64,000 nt of DNA from CAMPJU01 sp036675265. Its GTDB lineage: Bacteria; Pseudomonadota; Gammaproteobacteria; Xanthomonadales; Xanthomonadaceae. The stretch is taken from positions 62,001-126,000 of the forward strand of contig JAKFFJ010000076.1 in the NCBI GenBank assembly GCA_036675265.1, written 5' to 3'. Every line of letters begins with the position of its first letter. The stretch's first letter is position 1. This document shows, one piece after another, positions 62,441 through 64,000 of the stretch. The notes under the pieces were generated by a model. That model worked only from the letters and a program-made list of their open reading frames with translations, did not search any database and had not been told where the DNA came from. The position numbers and the translations under genes are program-made.

Positions 62441-62480
62441 TGTCGGAGCCGCCACGGCGGCGAAGCCCTTCGGTCAACCG
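62441..62480. repeat. GC-rich palindromic repeat, copy 3
   Basis: GGAGCCGCC-ACGGCGGCGAAGCCCTTCGG, related to the copies near 23.7 and 27.6 kb. It spans the gap between the convergent mlaA and rmuC genes and reaches the rmuC stop codon. Confidence 0.65.
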
Positions 62481-63817
62481 GCGTCGTCATCCTCGTCAGC
62501 CGCCTCGATCCCCAGCAACCCCTGGCTCTCCGCCACCGGCAGCGCCTCCACGTCCCGCAACTTCCGGCTCAGCACCCGGCTCCGCCGCGTCGTGTCCTCG
62601 ATCTTGTTGCTCGCTTCCTGCAGCTTCTTCTGCACGGATTCCAGCGCGCCGCCGAACTTGGCGAATTCCGTCTTCACCGCGCCAAGCGTGCGCCACACCT
62701 CGCTGCTGCGTTCCTGGATGGCCAGCGTACGGAAACCCATCTGGAAGCTGGTCATCAGCGCAAGCAGGGTGGTGGGCCCGGCGATGGCGATCTTGCACTC
62801 GCGCTGGATGCCGTCCACCAGGCCGGGCCGCCGCAATACCTCGGCGTACAGGCCCTCGGTGGGCAGGAACAGGATGGCGAACTCGGTCGTGTGCGGCGCG
62901 GACACGTACTTGTCGCAGATGCGCCTGGCTTCCATGCGGACCTGGCGTTCCAATGAGTCCCCGGCGGCGCGCGCGGCCTCGGGGTCACCGCGTTCCTGCG
63001 CGTCCAGCAACCGCTCGTAATCCTCGCGCGGGAACTTGGCATCGATCGGCAGCCAGACCGGCGCCTCACCGGACGAACCGGGGAAGCGCACCGCGAATTC
63101 CACGCGGTCGTTGCTGCCCGGGATGGTCGCGACGTTCTTCGCGAACTGGTCCGGCGCCAGCACCTGCTCCAGCAACCCGGCCAGCTGCACCTCGCCGAAC
63201 ACGCCGCGCGACTTCACGTTGGTCAGCACGCGCTGCAGTCCGCCGACGTCCGCGGCCAGCTTGTTCATGTCGCCCAGGCCCTGGTGCACCTGCGCCAGCA
63301 TGGTGGCCACGTTGCCGAAGCTCTCGGTCAGGCGGGTCTCCAGGGTCGCGTGGAGCTTTTCGTCCACGGTGGCGCGCATCTGCTCGAGCTTCTGGGCGTT
63401 GTCGGCCTGGAGGGCCTTGAGTTGTTGTTCCAGGGTGGCCCGCATCTCGACCATGCGCTGATCGTTGCGCTGGGTGAGGTCGGCCAGGCGCTGGCCAAGG
63501 GACTCGGCTAGAAGACGCTGCTGCTCGGCGACCTCGGTCCGGCCCTGCCGCTGTTCTTCGGCCAGCTGCGTGCGGAGCAGCTCCAAACGGTCCCCGAAAC
63601 CGGAGATCCGCCTCTCCTGATGGTCGGAAAAGCTGTCGAGCTGCTGGCGTAGCTCGCCCCGGCCGGTTTGCTGCTCGTCCCGAAGCGCCCGCTCGAGGGC
63701 GTCCTTGAACCCAGTGAGTGCGGCTTCTGGGCGCCGGCGGACCAAGGCGACCAGCAGGCCGATGACGGCCAGCAGGCCGATGAGAACCAAGGTGAGAAGG
63801 ATGGCTGAAACGTCCAT
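62474..63817 (-). CDS. rmuC: DNA recombination protein RmuC
   Basis: 447 aa. One N-terminal helix (residues 5-27), a long coiled coil (about 50-170, rich in Glu, Gln, Arg), then the RmuC domain, with KSRGVFGEVQLAGLLEQVL, PIDAKFPREDYERLLDA and FAILFLPTEGLYAEVL. RmuC limits inversions and rearrangements at short repeats in E. coli; it is predicted to be a nuclease. Converges on mlaA. Confidence 0.93.
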   Translation of the reverse strand: MDVSAILLTLVLIGLLAVIGLLVALVRRRPEAALTGFKDALERALRDEQQTGRGELRQQLDSFSDHQERRISGFGDRLELLRTQLAEEQRQGRTEVAEQQRLLAESLGQRLADLTQRNDQRMVEMRATLEQQLKALQADNAQKLEQMRATVDEKLHATLETRLTESFGNVATMLAQVHQGLGDMNKLAADVGGLQRVLTNVKSRGVFGEVQLAGLLEQVLAPDQFAKNVATIPGSNDRVEFAVRFPGSSGEAPVWLPIDAKFPREDYERLLDAQERGDPEAARAAGDSLERQVRMEARRICDKYVSAPHTTEFAILFLPTEGLYAEVLRRPGLVDGIQRECKIAIAGPTTLLALMTSFQMGFRTLAIQERSSEVWRTLGAVKTEFAKFGGALESVQKKLQEASNKIEDTTRRSRVLSRKLRDVEALPVAESQGLLGIEAADEDDDAG

Positions 63818-63950
63818 GCCTCCAGTCTATCGTTCGCGGTCTCATCCCCGGAGATCTCAAACGCCTGTCGGTGGTCGCCGGACACTGCCAGGGCGCTGCC
63901 CAGAAAATATGGCGTAACCTGGATCAGGGGGAAGTCGGGGAGCGGTCCGG

Positions 63951-64000
63951 GTGCGCTACTGGTGGGTCAATCAAAACGCGACCTACAAATTCGAGGTCCC
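63951..64000 (+). CDS. 5' end of an HNH-nuclease-like gene (cut by window edge)
   Basis: GTG at 63951 opens an uninterrupted frame beginning (V/M)RYWWVNQNATYKFEV. I recall MRYWWVNQNQTY as the start of a family of bacterial proteins often annotated as HNH endonucleases, sometimes in mobile or defence regions. Only 16 full codons are visible and their composition is less GC-rich than the rest of the window. A GGGGAG stretch lies 8-13 bases before the GTG. Confidence 0.5.
   Translation, partial: MRYWWVNQNATYKFEV

Overview
The window is about 64 kb of very GC-rich DNA from a gammaproteobacterium, most likely of the family Xanthomonadaceae (Luteimonas/Lysobacter/Xanthomonas relatives). The evidence is the codon use, the protein sequences, a chromosome-origin gene order I know from Xanthomonas (rpmH, dnaA, dnaN, recF, gyrB, then tonB-exbB-exbD-exbD) and parS-like sites of the Pseudomonas/Xanthomonas type. 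It is core chromosome: I see no prophage, insertion sequence, CRISPR array, rRNA or tRNA. No gene-free stretch exceeds 300 bp; the largest are dnaA-dnaN (280 bp, the probable oriC) and rpmH-dnaA (248 bp).

Left part (1-31 kb). The end of phenylalanine hydroxylase is followed by a glycine-zipper protein, then a leftward recC-recB-recD operon joined by 4-nt overlaps, pdxJ with a small membrane protein, and cardiolipin synthase. Next come a PA0069-type radical SAM protein, an SLC13-type transporter, a small kinase/response-regulator pair, a 2OG-Fe(II) oxygenase and fructose-1,6-bisphosphatase. A second glycine-zipper paralogue precedes folE, egtB and egtD (ergothioneine synthesis) and topoisomerase IB. 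Then follow a Cys-rich miniprotein with an MscS channel, two tandem I78 inhibitor-like proteins, a 2H-phosphoesterase-like protein with an RlmI-type methyltransferase, a rhomboid protease and HrpB helicase.

Middle (31-50 kb). TatD, a two-gene ABC exporter, ferredoxin-NADP reductase, a secreted alpha/beta hydrolase lipoprotein, a NatAB-type sodium exporter and a TonB-domain lipoprotein lead to the origin. mnmE, yidC, rnpA and rpmH run left; dnaA, dnaN, recF and gyrB run right. Three parS-like palindromes lie in and next to recF.

Right part (50-64 kb). All genes except the last complete one run rightward, away from the origin: a CPBP protease, a 7TM/inactive-transglutaminase protein with its ATP-grasp partner, an M48 lipoprotein protease, a TPR protein, the TonB-ExbB-ExbD-ExbD motor, and the complete Mla lipid-transport operon (mlaF-E-D-C-B-A). 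rmuC runs leftward, and the first codons of a new gene lie at the right edge.

The least ordinary content is small: several palindromic repeat families. Copies sit inside mlaA, form the N-terminus of the oxygenase and overlap the 5' end of the ATP-grasp gene, and one elaborate twin-hairpin element lies between hrpB and tatD. egtB also appears to lack any ATG, GTG or TTG start.
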